The notes: a model not told the origin generated them from the sequence alone. DNA of 64,000 nucleotides from CAKZML01 sp963823435 (GCA_963823435.1 CAWGLN010000012.1:186001-250000); one strand, 5' to 3'. Shown: positions 18,212-27,179, counted from the stretch's first letter. A program made the numbers and translations.

Positions 18212-19846
18212 TTAAACCACCAACAAGGTCAAACAAACCCGCTGCCAAATACCGCGGCCTGCCGGTGTGGGGCGTGCCTGCCATAAAGCACCAGGGAGCC
18301 TCTGATTTGCTCTGGACGAAGCAGATTGTGAGCGAAAAGGTTCAGATTCAAGACGCCAATCGCACGTAATAGTGGTTCTATTGCGAAGATTGGCAACACA
18401 GAAGCTGGGCCTTTTAGCCGCAAGATACGAGTTCACGGGTAGATCAGAGGCTCCTACTAAAGCTGTGATCAGCCCGGTGGCGTGAAGGAATACCAGGACC
18501 ACGGCTGCGGGCGCCACGAATCTGGCCATCAGACGCCAGCCCTTATAGACGAACCCGGTACCCACGCCGAGTTCCTCACTGCTGGAGTTACGACAAAGTA
18601 TCCAGCCGGCGAACACCGTGATCAGCAAGCCACCCAAAGGCAGCAGGATATTTGTGGCCAGGTATTCGAGGTTATCAAACACGGTTCCCTGCCAGAACAG
18701 CTTGTCCTTCCAGATGCTGAACGAAAACACGGTGCCCATGCCCAGCAGCCACGCCGCAAAGGCTACCAGGATGGTCGCCTCGGCCCGCGGCCTGTAAAAG
18801 GTCTCGACTATCCAGGCAACTGCCGGCTCAATCAGTCCTATCGAGGACGTCCAGGCAGCAAAAGTCACCAGCACGAAAAACAGGGCACCGAAGTACATCC
18901 CGCCCGGCATTTGACCAAAGGCCAGTGGCAGGGCCTCAAACACCAGGCCTGGACCGGCTGCCGGATCCAGGCCATTGGCAAAAATAATCGGGAATATCAC
19001 CAGGCCGGCGAGAATGGCGATCGCGGTATCTGCGAGAGCCACGGTCAGGGCGCTACTGGTTATCGGCGCCCCTTCCGGCAGGTAGGCGCCATAAGCCATG
19101 ATCGTGCCCATGCCGATGCTCAGGGTGAAAAAAGCCTGGCCCAGGGCTACCAAAATGCCTTGCGAGCTCAAGGCCTGCCAGTTCGGGTTGAACATGAAGT
19201 CCCAGCCCCTGGTGAAATCACCCTCCATGTAGCTGTAACCAACAAGCATTAGCAGGCACAACATCAATAGGGGCATCAAGATTCGAACCGCTCGTTCCAG
19301 ACCATGCTGCACGCCCAGCGCCACTACCACCACGGTCATGACCATGAACACCGTATGACCAACCGAGGTCAGCAACCAATCACTCGCTATCGACTCGAAG
19401 AGGGTCGTCACTTGTTGCAGATTGGCGCCTTCGAAACTTCCGCTGAGGCTTTTGACAATGTAGGTCAGCACCCAGCCCGCGATAACACTGTAGAAGGACA
19501 GGATCAGGAAACCGGCCAGGACACCAATTACCCCCAACCATTGCCAGTGGCGCGAACTACCCTCTTCCGCGCCCAGAATCCGCATCGTGGCAATCGGATT
19601 ACGACGGCCACGCCGGCCAAGCAGAATCTCGGAGGTCATTATGGGCAGACCCACCGCAAAGACCGCCACGAGATACACGATCACAAAGGCGCCGCCGCCG
19701 TACTCGCCGACGATGTAAGGAAATTTCCAGATATTCCCCAGGCCAACGGCCGAGCCGGTCGCGGCCAACACGAATGCCAGGCGCGAAGACCAGTGGCCGT
19801 GCAATGAGGATCTGCGGCTGACTGTACCCGCAGCATGCTCGTTCAT
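18212..19846 (-). CDS. Sodium-dependent transporter (NSS/SNF family), C-terminus altered by repeat R6
   Basis: Na+-coupled symporter of the neurotransmitter:sodium symporter (LeuT-type) family; the substrate cannot be predicted. Transmembrane helix 1 carries the family motif AATGSAVGLGNIWKFPY (residues ~29-45), and about eleven to twelve helices follow. Around residue ~465, after FLHATGLITAL, the frame runs into copy R6. The last ~80 residues, with the repeat-derived string SFCVANLRNRTTITCDWRLES, are therefore not native. The native stop was probably close to the insertion. The gene sits between rnfH and smpB, where ratA is often found. Confidence 0.85.
   Translation of the reverse strand: MNEHAAGTVSRRSSLHGHWSSRLAFVLAATGSAVGLGNIWKFPYIVGEYGGGAFVIVYLVAVFAVGLPIMTSEILLGRRGRRNPIATMRILGAEEGSSRHWQWLGVIGVLAGFLILSFYSVIAGWVLTYIVKSLSGSFEGANLQQVTTLFESIASDWLLTSVGHTVFMVMTVVVVALGVQHGLERAVRILMPLLMLCLLMLVGYSYMEGDFTRGWDFMFNPNWQALSSQGILVALGQAFFTLSIGMGTIMAYGAYLPEGAPITSSALTVALADTAIAILAGLVIFPIIFANGLDPAAGPGLVFEALPLAFGQMPGGMYFGALFFVLVTFAAWTSSIGLIEPAVAWIVETFYRPRAEATILVAFAAWLLGMGTVFSFSIWKDKLFWQGTVFDNLEYLATNILLPLGGLLITVFAGWILCRNSSSEELGVGTGFVYKGWRLMARFVAPAAVVLVFLHATGLITALVGASDLPVNSYLAAKRPSFCVANLRNRTTITCDWRLESEPFRSQSASSRANQRLPGALWQARPTPAGRGIWQRVCLTLLVV
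18294..18454 (+). repeat. Dispersed 161-bp element, copy R6, inside the 3' end of the NSS gene
   Basis: Intact 161-bp copy in the R2 orientation, with termini GGGAGCCTCTGATTTG and AGATCAGAGGCTCC. It is read through in frame by the transporter gene on the opposite strand. The flanks (CCA, TAC) show no clear duplication. Confidence 0.9.
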
Positions 19847-20052
19847 AACTGCTCATCCAAGCTGTACGAAGGGTGCGAATTCTGAGGCAAAAATGCCTGC
19901 CGAACAACACGAAAATAGCGGAAAAGACAAAGGTTTCGGTTGCCAGCCCGGGCCCGTATAATTCGCCGCAACTATCGGCACAGGTCTGATTTTGACCGAC
20001 CGAACGCGCCTTCGAGCGACACCGGGCGGCGTACACCCGGCTAAAGAGAAGC

Positions 20053-20542
20053 ATGAGCGGCAAGGCCAAGAAAACCAAGGGCGAGCATTCCAATACCATC
20101 GCCAAGAACAAAAAGGCGAGGTTTGAGTTCTTCATTGAGGAGAACCTGGAAGCCGGTATTGCCCTGGAAGGCTGGGAGGTCAAAGCCCTGCGGGCCGGGC
20201 GCGCCCAGATCACCGAGAGCTATGTATTGCTGCGCAATGGCGAGGCCTATTTGTTCGGTTGCTCACATCCCGCCCTTGCCCACCGCCTCCACCCACGTGA
20301 AACCTGATCCCACCCGCACCCGCAAGCTGCTGATGCACCGGCGGGAGATCGACCGCTTGATCGGCGCGGTTGAGCGCAAGGGTTATACCCTGGTGCCGCT
20401 AAGTCTTTACTGGAGCAAGGGCCGGGCCAAGCTGGACATCGGTCTGGCCAAGGGCAAGAAGATGCACGACAAGCGCGATAACGAAAAGGATCGGGATTGG
20501 GAACGGCAGAAATCGCGTATCATGAAAGCGAGCAGAAGATAG
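20053..20542 (+). CDS. smpB: SsrA-binding protein SmpB, one apparent +1 frameshift
   Basis: Binds tmRNA and carries it to stalled ribosomes for trans-translation. The N-terminus has NKKARFEFFIEENLEAGIAL and GWEVKALRAGRAQI. After a frame change near 20263 (TTGCTCACATC) come IPPLPTASTHVKPDPTRTRKLLMHRREI and the basic tail (GKKMHDKRDNEKDRDWERQKSR). The reconstructed ~162 aa match the family. It lies 170 nt upstream of ssrA on the same strand. A TATAAT at 19957-19962 could be its -10 box. Confidence 0.95.
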
Positions 20543-20618
20543 ACTTTTAACCGAAGATCGACGCCATATCGTTGCTTTTCGCGATTTTTGGCTGCATGAT
20601 GTCGAAACAAGACCGGAC

Positions 20619-20648
20619 TTGAATTTCACATTTTCGACAGCATATACA
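20619..20648 (+). promoter_or_regulatory. Possible sigma-70 promoter of ssrA
   Basis: TTGAAT (20619-20624) and TATACA (20643-20648) are spaced by 18 nt, about 64 nt upstream of the mature tmRNA 5' end. This is a plausible promoter for a precursor that would need 5' trimming. Match quality is moderate. Confidence 0.35.
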
Positions 20649-20711
20649 GGTAACGGATAAACTAGTGCCCTCGCCTGTTCGCAGGCGGGACGATTAGAGA
20701 AGGATTTCACC

Positions 20712-21073
20712 GGGGGCGACATGGATTCGACGTGGGTTACGAACCTCCAGGTGCATGCCGAGGTGCAGGTTCCTCGTAAAACTGTTTGCAAAACTTTAGT
20801 TGCCAACGACGACAACTACGCACTAGCTGCTTAAAAACCAGTTTAGTGCCCTCTGGCCCGTCCGTGCTTGTGCGGGTTGGATTTCAGGGGTCATACATCA
20901 CAAGATCGCGAGAGAGGCATGTCTGGGGCCAATCCGTTAAAACCTAACTAGACTGGTTTGTGGTTTTCCTCGCCCATCGGGTAGCCGCAAATGAGATTAA
21001 AGTATGGGATAAGCATGTAGAGCCTGTAGCAGAGGACTTACGGACGCGGGTTCGATTCCCGCCGCCTCCACCA
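20712..21073 (+). ncRNA. ssrA: tmRNA (SsrA)
   Basis: Rescues stalled ribosomes. The 5' end GGGGGCGACATGGATTCGACG pairs with the 3' CGCCTCCACCA to form the 7-bp tRNA-like acceptor stem, with a T-arm GGTTCGATTCC near the 3' end and an encoded CCA. The tag frame begins with the resume codon GCC at 20802 and ends with TAA at 20832-20834. It encodes ANDDNYALAA, one residue different from the E. coli tag. The total of ~362 nt is normal. Pseudoknot-forming complementary blocks are present between tag and T-arm but were not folded here. Confidence 0.97.
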
Positions 21074-21117
21074 ACAATAAAAAAAGGGTGCCCACAAGGC
21101 ACCCTTTTTTTATTGTT
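21073..21117 (+). terminator. Intrinsic terminator of ssrA
   Basis: A 20-bp inverted repeat around GGGTGCC / GGCACCC, with A-rich and T-rich outer arms (T7 tract at 21105-21111), immediately after the tmRNA CCA end. The extended A/T arms make it functional in both directions. Confidence 0.9.
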
Positions 21118-21150
21118 TATGACGCCGTGTGACGAAGCCGCGTAGCGGGG

Positions 21151-21412
21151 TCGACAAGGAGCCGCCGGCAGGCGGCGACGCAGGACGTCGGAGCGTGAGC
21201 GACGATGGTCCCGAAGCGCGAGCGAGGGACGAGGCTCGTAGAGCCGAGCAATCCCGCCCGCATTACCGATCGGCACCCTCTTCCGCCAGAATCAAGCCGC
21301 GTTCCGGATTCGACAAGCTCGCCTCCGGCGAGCGCAGGACGTCGGAGCGCAGCGACGACGGTCCCGACCAAAGGGAGGGACGAGCGGCAAAGCCGCGAGC
21401 ATTCCCGCCCCC
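21151..21412. repeat. Two degenerate GC-rich direct repeats downstream of ssrA
   Basis: Two similar units (about 21151-21262 and 21309-21412) share CGACAAG, a small palindrome (GCCGCCGGCAGGCGGC or CTCGCCTCCGGCGAG), GCAGGACGTCGGAGCG, GTCCCGA, GAGGGACGAG and the ending GAGCA(A/T)TCCCGCCC. A further fragment with GCAAAGCCGCGAGCATTCCCGCCC lies at about 22390-22425. The open frames across the units are low-complexity and not credible genes. These may be scars of elements that used the ssrA 3' end; that is inference. Confidence 0.65.
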
Positions 21413-21464
21413 ACCGCTTGGAAGCTCTTTTCCCGAAAAATAAACCTGACACCTTTTTTCGTGA

Positions 21465-21758
21465 TCAAGCTGAGAGCGTACGTTGTACGTATTCCGGATC
21501 TGCCTGAATCATTCGCAAGTAGTTTGCAGCGGCCGCATCAGGTTTACGCTTGCCTTGTTCCCAACCTTTAACCGTATCGACACTGAGCTGAAACTTGCGG
21601 GCGAAAACCGTTTGAGACATTTTGACGCTTGCGCGAATTCGCTTGATCTCAGCTGGTGTCAAAATAACGTACACAGACGTACGCACCGAGGAACCCTTAG
21701 CAATTTTCACCGCCACTTTCAGGTTCGCATCGAGCTCTCTAAATAGCTTGTCGTCCAT
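21465..21758 (-). CDS. XRE-family antitoxin (HigA-like)
   Basis: Likely antitoxin and autorepressor of the adjacent toxin. The C-terminal helix-turn-helix is clear (AEIKRIRASVKMSQTVFARKFQLSVDTVKGWEQGKRKPD), with the recognition helix near VDTVKGWEQG. The preferred start is the ATG at 21758 (MDDKLFRELDAN), giving 97 aa, because the longer frame overlaps the toxin. The gene follows the toxin on the same strand, the toxin-first order typical of HigBA systems. The partner of this HTH cannot be proven from sequence alone. Confidence 0.85.
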   Translation of the reverse strand: MDDKLFRELDANLKVAVKIAKGSSVRTSVYVILTPAEIKRIRASVKMSQTVFARKFQLSVDTVKGWEQGKRKPDAAAANYLRMIQADPEYVQRTLSA

Positions 21759-21768
21759 CACGTATGTC

Positions 21769-22098
21769 CTATACAAATTCGTCAATGATTGCATCGACGT
21801 GCTTTTTCAACCGTGTCTTCTGCGCGTCGGTCAAATTGCCCTGATCGGTCTTTGCGTAAATCAACAACAGAAATATCGGCTTGTCCTCGTTGTGATAGTA
21901 GTAAATCACTCGAGTACCCGCGCTCTTGCCCCCACCGGGCCGTGCAATTCGTACTTTGCGCAGCCCTCCCGTACCGACGATTACACGCCCCGCTTTTGGT
22001 CGTCGCGCCAGGAACTCCAGCATGTCGTCAAATCCAGCATCACCCAACAATCCACGAGCTTTGCCTTCAAACGTGCCTATTGGGATCAGTGTCTGCAT
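21769..22098 (-). CDS. RelE/HigB-type toxin (mRNA interferase-like)
   Basis: 109 aa resembling HigB2-type RelE toxins. The N-terminal helices (EGKARGLLGDAGFDDMLEFLA) are followed by a beta-sheet core with GGLRKVRIARPGGGKSAGTRVIYYY and FLLLIYAKTDQGNLTDAQK, the usual RelE-fold order. It is followed after ~10 nt by the XRE antitoxin. The pair lies downstream of ssrA, a frequent integration site, but no integrase is nearby. Confidence 0.85.
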   Translation of the reverse strand: MQTLIPIGTFEGKARGLLGDAGFDDMLEFLARRPKAGRVIVGTGGLRKVRIARPGGGKSAGTRVIYYYHNEDKPIFLLLIYAKTDQGNLTDAQKTRLKKHVDAIIDEFV

Positions 22099-22955
22099 TA
22101 GCTATGACCCAATGAGTCACACCGTAGTTCATTGAACCCCATGGTGTCAAATCGCTTCCAAACACAATCGAACACGTTCAAATCCCCGGTTTTTGCAGTT
22201 CAGGCCCAGGAGTGCTGCCGCACGGAAACCCATAGATTATTGTTTCTATTATATAAATGATCTTAAGAAGACTACTGGATAGATCCACGCCATGTCACAG
22301 CGAATAATCGGGCTCAAACCCCGGTTTTGAACAATTACGTGGCGAATTGGGCTCAAACCGCAATTATCATCGTGCCCGCAGAACGATCGGCAAAGCCGCG
22401 AGCATTCCCGCCCGCATTGCGTAACAGCGCCCGCCCCACCTTTCTCAATCATCTGTTCCGGCTTCGACCAGCGAGCCACAGGCGAGCGCCAGCAACGACG
22501 GTCTGAAAAGGGGTCGAACCGCAATTGATGTACAAGAGCAGGTATCCGTTGCCAGAAAGTTCGGTGCAACCCGGCTTTTTCTTCACTCCCCGCCCTTCCC
22601 CACCTTTGTCCAAACCCTGTTTGTGCGTCACCCAACCTGCACCAATAAGAGTACGTTCTCCCGGGTTTCCAGGATCGGGGCCACCCTGCCGAGGAAAAGC
22701 ATCTGATCCGGCCAGTGCTTGAGACCTCCGGTGTGCCCTTTACTCCTGACGGCCCGCCGCGCACCTCCCATTCGCTGCGGTATCGCCCGGGGCCAACAAG
22801 CATCCGGCCTATTACTTTGTCAAAAGCGATGTTGCTGCTGGCTACATTAACCCGGATATCGGCGCGGTCGGCCAACAATGCACCCTATTAAGTGGCTTTC
22901 AGGAGAAAGAAATGCACGGATTATGTGTCGCGGTGTAAACTTCGCCGCGTTCGTG
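22099..22955. other. Gene-poor spacer with decayed repeat and motif fragments
   Basis: No convincing gene. It contains two partial 'GGGCTCAAACCG'-type units (about 22310 and 22365), one GGGGTCGAACCGCAATTG unit (22511-22528), and part of the post-ssrA repeat (about 22390-22425). On the minus strand near 22735-22640 a short frame reads GHTGGLKHWPDQMLFLGR, which could be a gene remnant but is not recognised. A 209-aa open frame over this stretch has low-complexity, repeat-derived composition and is not accepted. Confidence 0.5.
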
Positions 22956-22987
22956 TAGGAGTATCCGTCTATAGGAGCATCCGTCTA
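22956..22987 (+). repeat. Tandem 16-bp duplication carrying the ribosome-binding site of the NSS gene
   Basis: TAGGAGTATCCGTCTA is followed directly by TAGGAGCATCCGTCTA, one mismatch. The second unit ends on the A of the ATG at 22987, so two Shine-Dalgarno-like TAGGAG motifs stand in tandem; only the nearer one is properly spaced. Confidence 0.8.
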
Positions 22988-24642
22988 TGGGCATCAAATC
23001 ACCCGTCCTGCGAAAGCAGGCGTGGGGAACGCGACTTGGTGTCATTCTCGCTGTCGCCGGTTCCGCCGTCGGCCTTGGAAACTTCCTGCGCTTTCCCGGA
23101 AACGCTGCGGAAAACGGTGGTGGCGCATTCCTGATCCCTTACTTTATCGCGTTCCTTCTGCTCGGCATTCCGATCGGCTGGGCGGAGTGGACGATGGGGC
23201 GGTACGGGGGCCGCAAGGGATTTCATTCGGCGCCAGCCATTATGGGCCTGTGGGGGCGTGGCAGCGCTGCGCGATACCTCGGGTCGTTCGGTGTTCTTGT
23301 CCCGCTGGTAGTGTATTTCTACTACGTCATGATCGAGTCCTGGTGCCTGTCCTACGCGTGGAGTTACCTGACCGGCGGCATCGGCATCCTGCCGAGTGAA
23401 TCGGTCACACAGCAAGTGACCGACTCGCAGCGTTATTTTGCCGAGACAACCGGCAGCAACTTCGACGGCCTGATTGGCCAGGGCGGGCTGCATCAGTCGG
23501 TTGTCTTCTGGATCATCACCTTCGCGATCAATATCTACTGGCTCTACCGGGGCCTGTCTCGCGGCATCGAAACGTTTTGCCGCTGGGCAATGCCGGCTAT
23601 GGCGATACTAGCGCTGATCGTGCTGGTGCGCGTACTGACGCTAGGTACTCCGAACCCGGCACTGCCAGACCAAAATGTAGCGGCCGGGCTGAATTTCATG
23701 TGGAATCCGGACTACGCAGCACTTGGCAACTTCCAGACGTGGCTAGCAGCTGCTGGGCAGATTTTCTTCAGCCTGTCGGTCGGCTTCGGCGTAATCATCA
23801 ACTACTCGTCGTACATGAAGGCAAATGATGACGTCGTTTTGTCTAGCCTGACGTCATCCGCAACCAACGAGTTCTTCGAGGTCGCGCTGGGCGGCATGAT
23901 CACGCTGACAGCTGCGGTGGTCTTTCTCGGGCTCGTCGCGACACAGGCGAATACGGGGGGTACGTTCAGCACCGGCTTCTCGGCGCTGCCGGTCGTTTTC
24001 GCCAATATGCCGCTCGGGAATTTTTTCGGTGCCATCTGGTTCTTCATGCTGTTCCTGGCGGCGATCACCAGCTCATTGTCAATGCTGCAGCCGACCAAGG
24101 CATTCTTTGAGGAGGCGCTCGGATTATCGCACCGCGGCGCGACCATCCTGGTTGCAGCGATTTGTGGTGCCGGAAACCTGTTCGTCCTGTGGTTCAGCAA
24201 GGGCCTGGTCGCGCTCGATACGCTGGACTTCTGGGTCGGTACATTCATGATTTTCGTGGTCGCCGGTACACAAATCATTTGCTTCGCTTGGATATTCGGC
24301 GTCGACAAGGCTCTCGAGGAAGCGAATCGGGGCGCTGATTTTCGGATTCCGCGAATCTTTCGCTTTATCATCAAGTATGTTTCGCCAACCTACCTGCTGA
24401 TCATTTTCATCGGCTTCTGCATCAACAACGTACCGTCCTATGTCAGTTCCGTGATTGGAGCGGGTCAGGTAAACCGCAACGTAGTCTATGCATGGCTTCT
24501 CATTTTCGCAACGATCGCTTTTCTCATGGTAGTCACCGGCATAGGCGCGCGACGCTGGCAGACGGCAGGGCTGGATATTGACGGAAACCAGCCGCCGCGG
24601 GATGACTCCGGGAACAACGCGCCGGCAGGAGGTGCAACGTGA
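22987..24642 (+). CDS. Sodium-dependent transporter (NSS/SNF family), with small-subunit partner
   Basis: 551-aa Na+-coupled symporter. Helix 1 carries the NSS motif LAVAGSAVGLGNFLRFPG (residues ~20-37). About twelve hydrophobic helices follow, and the C-terminal tail is hydrophilic (NQPPRDDSGNNAPAGG). It is only distantly similar to the NSS protein at 18212. The stop overlaps the GTG of a 41-aa membrane peptide, as in MetP-MetS-type methionine/alanine importers. That suggests an amino-acid substrate, but the substrate is inference. Intact, no frameshift. Confidence 0.9.
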   Translation: MGIKSPVLRKQAWGTRLGVILAVAGSAVGLGNFLRFPGNAAENGGGAFLIPYFIAFLLLGIPIGWAEWTMGRYGGRKGFHSAPAIMGLWGRGSAARYLGSFGVLVPLVVYFYYVMIESWCLSYAWSYLTGGIGILPSESVTQQVTDSQRYFAETTGSNFDGLIGQGGLHQSVVFWIITFAINIYWLYRGLSRGIETFCRWAMPAMAILALIVLVRVLTLGTPNPALPDQNVAAGLNFMWNPDYAALGNFQTWLAAAGQIFFSLSVGFGVIINYSSYMKANDDVVLSSLTSSATNEFFEVALGGMITLTAAVVFLGLVATQANTGGTFSTGFSALPVVFANMPLGNFFGAIWFFMLFLAAITSSLSMLQPTKAFFEEALGLSHRGATILVAAICGAGNLFVLWFSKGLVALDTLDFWVGTFMIFVVAGTQIICFAWIFGVDKALEEANRGADFRIPRIFRFIIKYVSPTYLLIIFIGFCINNVPSYVSSVIGAGQVNRNVVYAWLLIFATIAFLMVVTGIGARRWQTAGLDIDGNQPPRDDSGNNAPAGGAT

Positions 24643-24764
24643 CAGTTACCGCCATCGTTTTCATGAGCACTTCAGTCTTGGCGGTTACCGTCCTTGCCGG
24701 ATGGTGCTACTACATGGTGCTGAAGCAGCCCGCCGACGGCAAAGGCGCCAAGAAACCCGCTTAG
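24639..24764 (+). CDS. Small single-helix partner of the NSS transporter (MetS-like)
   Basis: 41 aa: a GTG start overlapping the transporter stop (GTGA), preceded by GGAGG with proper spacing. One transmembrane helix (IVFMSTSVLAVTVLAGWCYY) is followed by a short basic tail (KQPADGKGAKKPA). Size, topology and position match the MetS-type small subunits required by some bacterial NSS importers. The assignment rests on context as much as on sequence. Confidence 0.75.
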   Translation: MTVTAIVFMSTSVLAVTVLAGWCYYMVLKQPADGKGAKKPA

Positions 24765-24780
24765 CCACACTTTTTCCGAA

Positions 24781-26947
24781 CTAACGGCTGTTCTTCAGCA
24801 CATTGATGCCAAGCACACCCATGTCCATGCCATCGAAAACGGGGAAACCCTGGCGCTCAAAAACGGCCTTGTATGCCTGATACGGCACGCCGGCGTCGAT
24901 AACGATACCGATGGGGCGGCCATGGGACTGGGCCAGCGACTTGAGCCGGGTCGCAAATGCTTCCGCCTGGATCAACAACTCTGTGTCGAGTTGTTCCGAC
25001 AAGGGGACCAGCCCCAGGATTACAACACCGGCGCCAAACTCGATCATCGCCTCAACACAATCGTAGTAAACCGCCTCGTCAGCCATCGGCGTCAGGTCCA
25101 GGGGATTTGATACCGCTACCAGTCCCTGCATGCCGTGCCGCTGAAGCACGTAGCTGAGCACCGTACGGTCATCCTCGCCAAGCTTGTACAGACGCCCCGG
25201 GTCAGTATCACCCAGAGAATCGACACTTCCGACCGTTTCGTACCCTGCGTTGGTCACGATGGCCAGCGTGCCGAGCGTACGCAGATCCGGGTAGGCCGAC
25301 ATCCACTTGAGCACCGCGTTGAACTGATTGAACGACTCGGTCAGTATCGCTCCGGCCTTGTGCAACAGTCTTTTCTGCACGTGGTAGTCACCGGTCATGG
25401 CGCCGGTATGGCTTTGGGCCGCCGCCTCGACCCAGCCGGGAGCGGCCACCCTTGTAAATGATGACGTGGCGTTCTCGGCACGAAATTGCTCGACCAGTTT
25501 CGCCACCGCGCAGACGTCGCCACCGACGAAACCCTCGACGTAGATACCCAATACGCGCACCGACTTGTCACGCGCGACCAGACCCATGAAATCGGACAGC
25601 TTCATGTCCAGCTGGTTGCCGATCGAGAAGCCATACTTGAGATTCAGGGTGGAATGGCGCGACAGGCGTGTAATCAAGAATGCGCCGCTCTGGCTTATCA
25701 GCGCCACGTTCGAGTCGGCGTAGGAACTTGACGTTCAGCTTGCTCTGGGGAATGAACAGGCTGTTCAACTTCAACGGCGACAGCAGCATACCCAGACCGT
25801 TAGGACCGACGATCGCCGGGCACCACTGGCCGCCTTGCCGACGCGTCTCGATGAGCCCGGACAAGCGTTCGCCAAAACCGTCCTTGTCAGCGCCATCACC
25901 AATGCCGCCGGCGACGATGTAGACGACCGCCGCGCCAGCGCCCTGTGCACACAACTGCTCGATCATGGCCACGCAGGCATTCGCGGGCAGGGCCAGGATC
26001 AGGATGTCGACCGGATCGTCCACCAATGCGGCAACGTCAGGCACACAGCGAACGCCGGCGAACATCGTCAACACCGGGTTTGACCAGCAGCAGTCCGTGC
26101 TCCGCCAAAGCCGACTGGCGAAGGTTCTCCAGTATCAGGCCGCCGACGCTCCCGGCCTTCGCTGAGACCCCCGCCATCGCAATACGGCGGGGTTTGAGAA
26201 AATTGTCGTCCTCAAAAGGCACCGGGCAGGACTCCGCTGCCGCTGCTGCGGCGCGCAGCCCGACACCGTCCAGCGCGACAATATCGCCGGCAGTGTCGAC
26301 AACCAGTGGATTCAATTCGAGCAAGCCGAGATGCTCCCGGGCCATCAGCTCATCAAGTTCCCACAGCCTCTTGAGAAAGGCCAACAGGGTTTCACCGTCG
26401 ACAAGCGCTTTTTCCTGGCGTACCTTGCCGAGCAGGATTTTTCCGAGCCAGTGTTCGCCAAGTTCCTCGAATGCTTCCTCCGGCGTATACGCGGAAACCG
26501 GCCAGACGAGCAAGGACTGCTTGAGTTCCCGTGCCCAGTCCTCGGTCAGCAGGCCACCGAAACCGAAACTGACGATGGCCCCGCAACAGCGATCTCTTTG
26601 CAGGCTGACGAAGATTTCACTCGGCGCATTGCCGGCACGCTGAAACTCGACCCGCTCGGCAATCAGGGTACCCGAGCCAGGCAGTACCGCTGGCCAAGCT
26701 GCTCACGCATGCGGTTGTGCATGGCCTCAACGGTATCGACATCGAAGTCACAAAAAGCCAGCGCCCCGGCATCCGACTTGTGCCACAGGTCCTGAGCCAT
26801 GCCCTTGATGACCACCGGATCGCCGCTGCAAACGGCGCGTCGGCCACCCTGGTCTCATGATCGATAAAGTAATGCCGGGGTGTCTTGATGCCAACGGCGG
26901 ACAGGAATCGGTAGACCTCATGTTCCGGGATGAATGGACTTGGTCAT
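24781..26947 (-). CDS. NDP-forming acyl-CoA synthetase (acetate-CoA ligase family), multiple apparent frameshifts
   Basis: Predicted to interconvert acyl-CoA, NDP and phosphate with acid, CoA and NTP. Reconstructed ~720 aa from the ATG at 26947. An N-terminal ATP-grasp half comes first (GDPVVIKGMAQDLWHKSDAGAL ... LLELNPLVV...VALDG). A CoA-binding Rossmann domain follows (RRIAMAGVSAKAGSVGG), then two succinyl-CoA-synthetase-like domains (IVGPNGLGML; LISQSGAFLIT; AQSHTGAMTGDY with the phospho-histidine). Frames change at about 26930, 26840, 26660, 26060 and 25720, plus a compensating pair near 25490-25440. So many breaks could mean a decaying gene, but the local pattern equals that elsewhere in the window. 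Confidence 0.75.
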
Positions 26948-27179
26948 TGGTATTGACGGGATGGTGCATTCTCCGGGTTGGCGTATGGAGCGTTAAAGGT
27001 AGCATGGCCCAGACTCTGCCAACATAGGGTCGAACCGCAACATCTGCGCATCGGGCAAGGGTTGCCTGAAAACCGGTTGACCCCCGTTTTTCATTCCCGG
27101 TTTTTCCATTTTGCGCTATTGCCAGTTCGGCCCTATTCTTCTTAAACCCGATCATTCTCCTAACCAGCCTACAGACTTC

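Noticed and set aside
21129..21443. 104-aa frame downstream of ssrA
   Set aside because: Reads through the two GC-rich direct repeats; low-complexity Arg/Ser composition.
22249..22878. 209-aa minus-strand frame
   Set aside because: Composition follows repeat fragments; no start signal or recognisable motif; noted only as a spacer with possible remnants.
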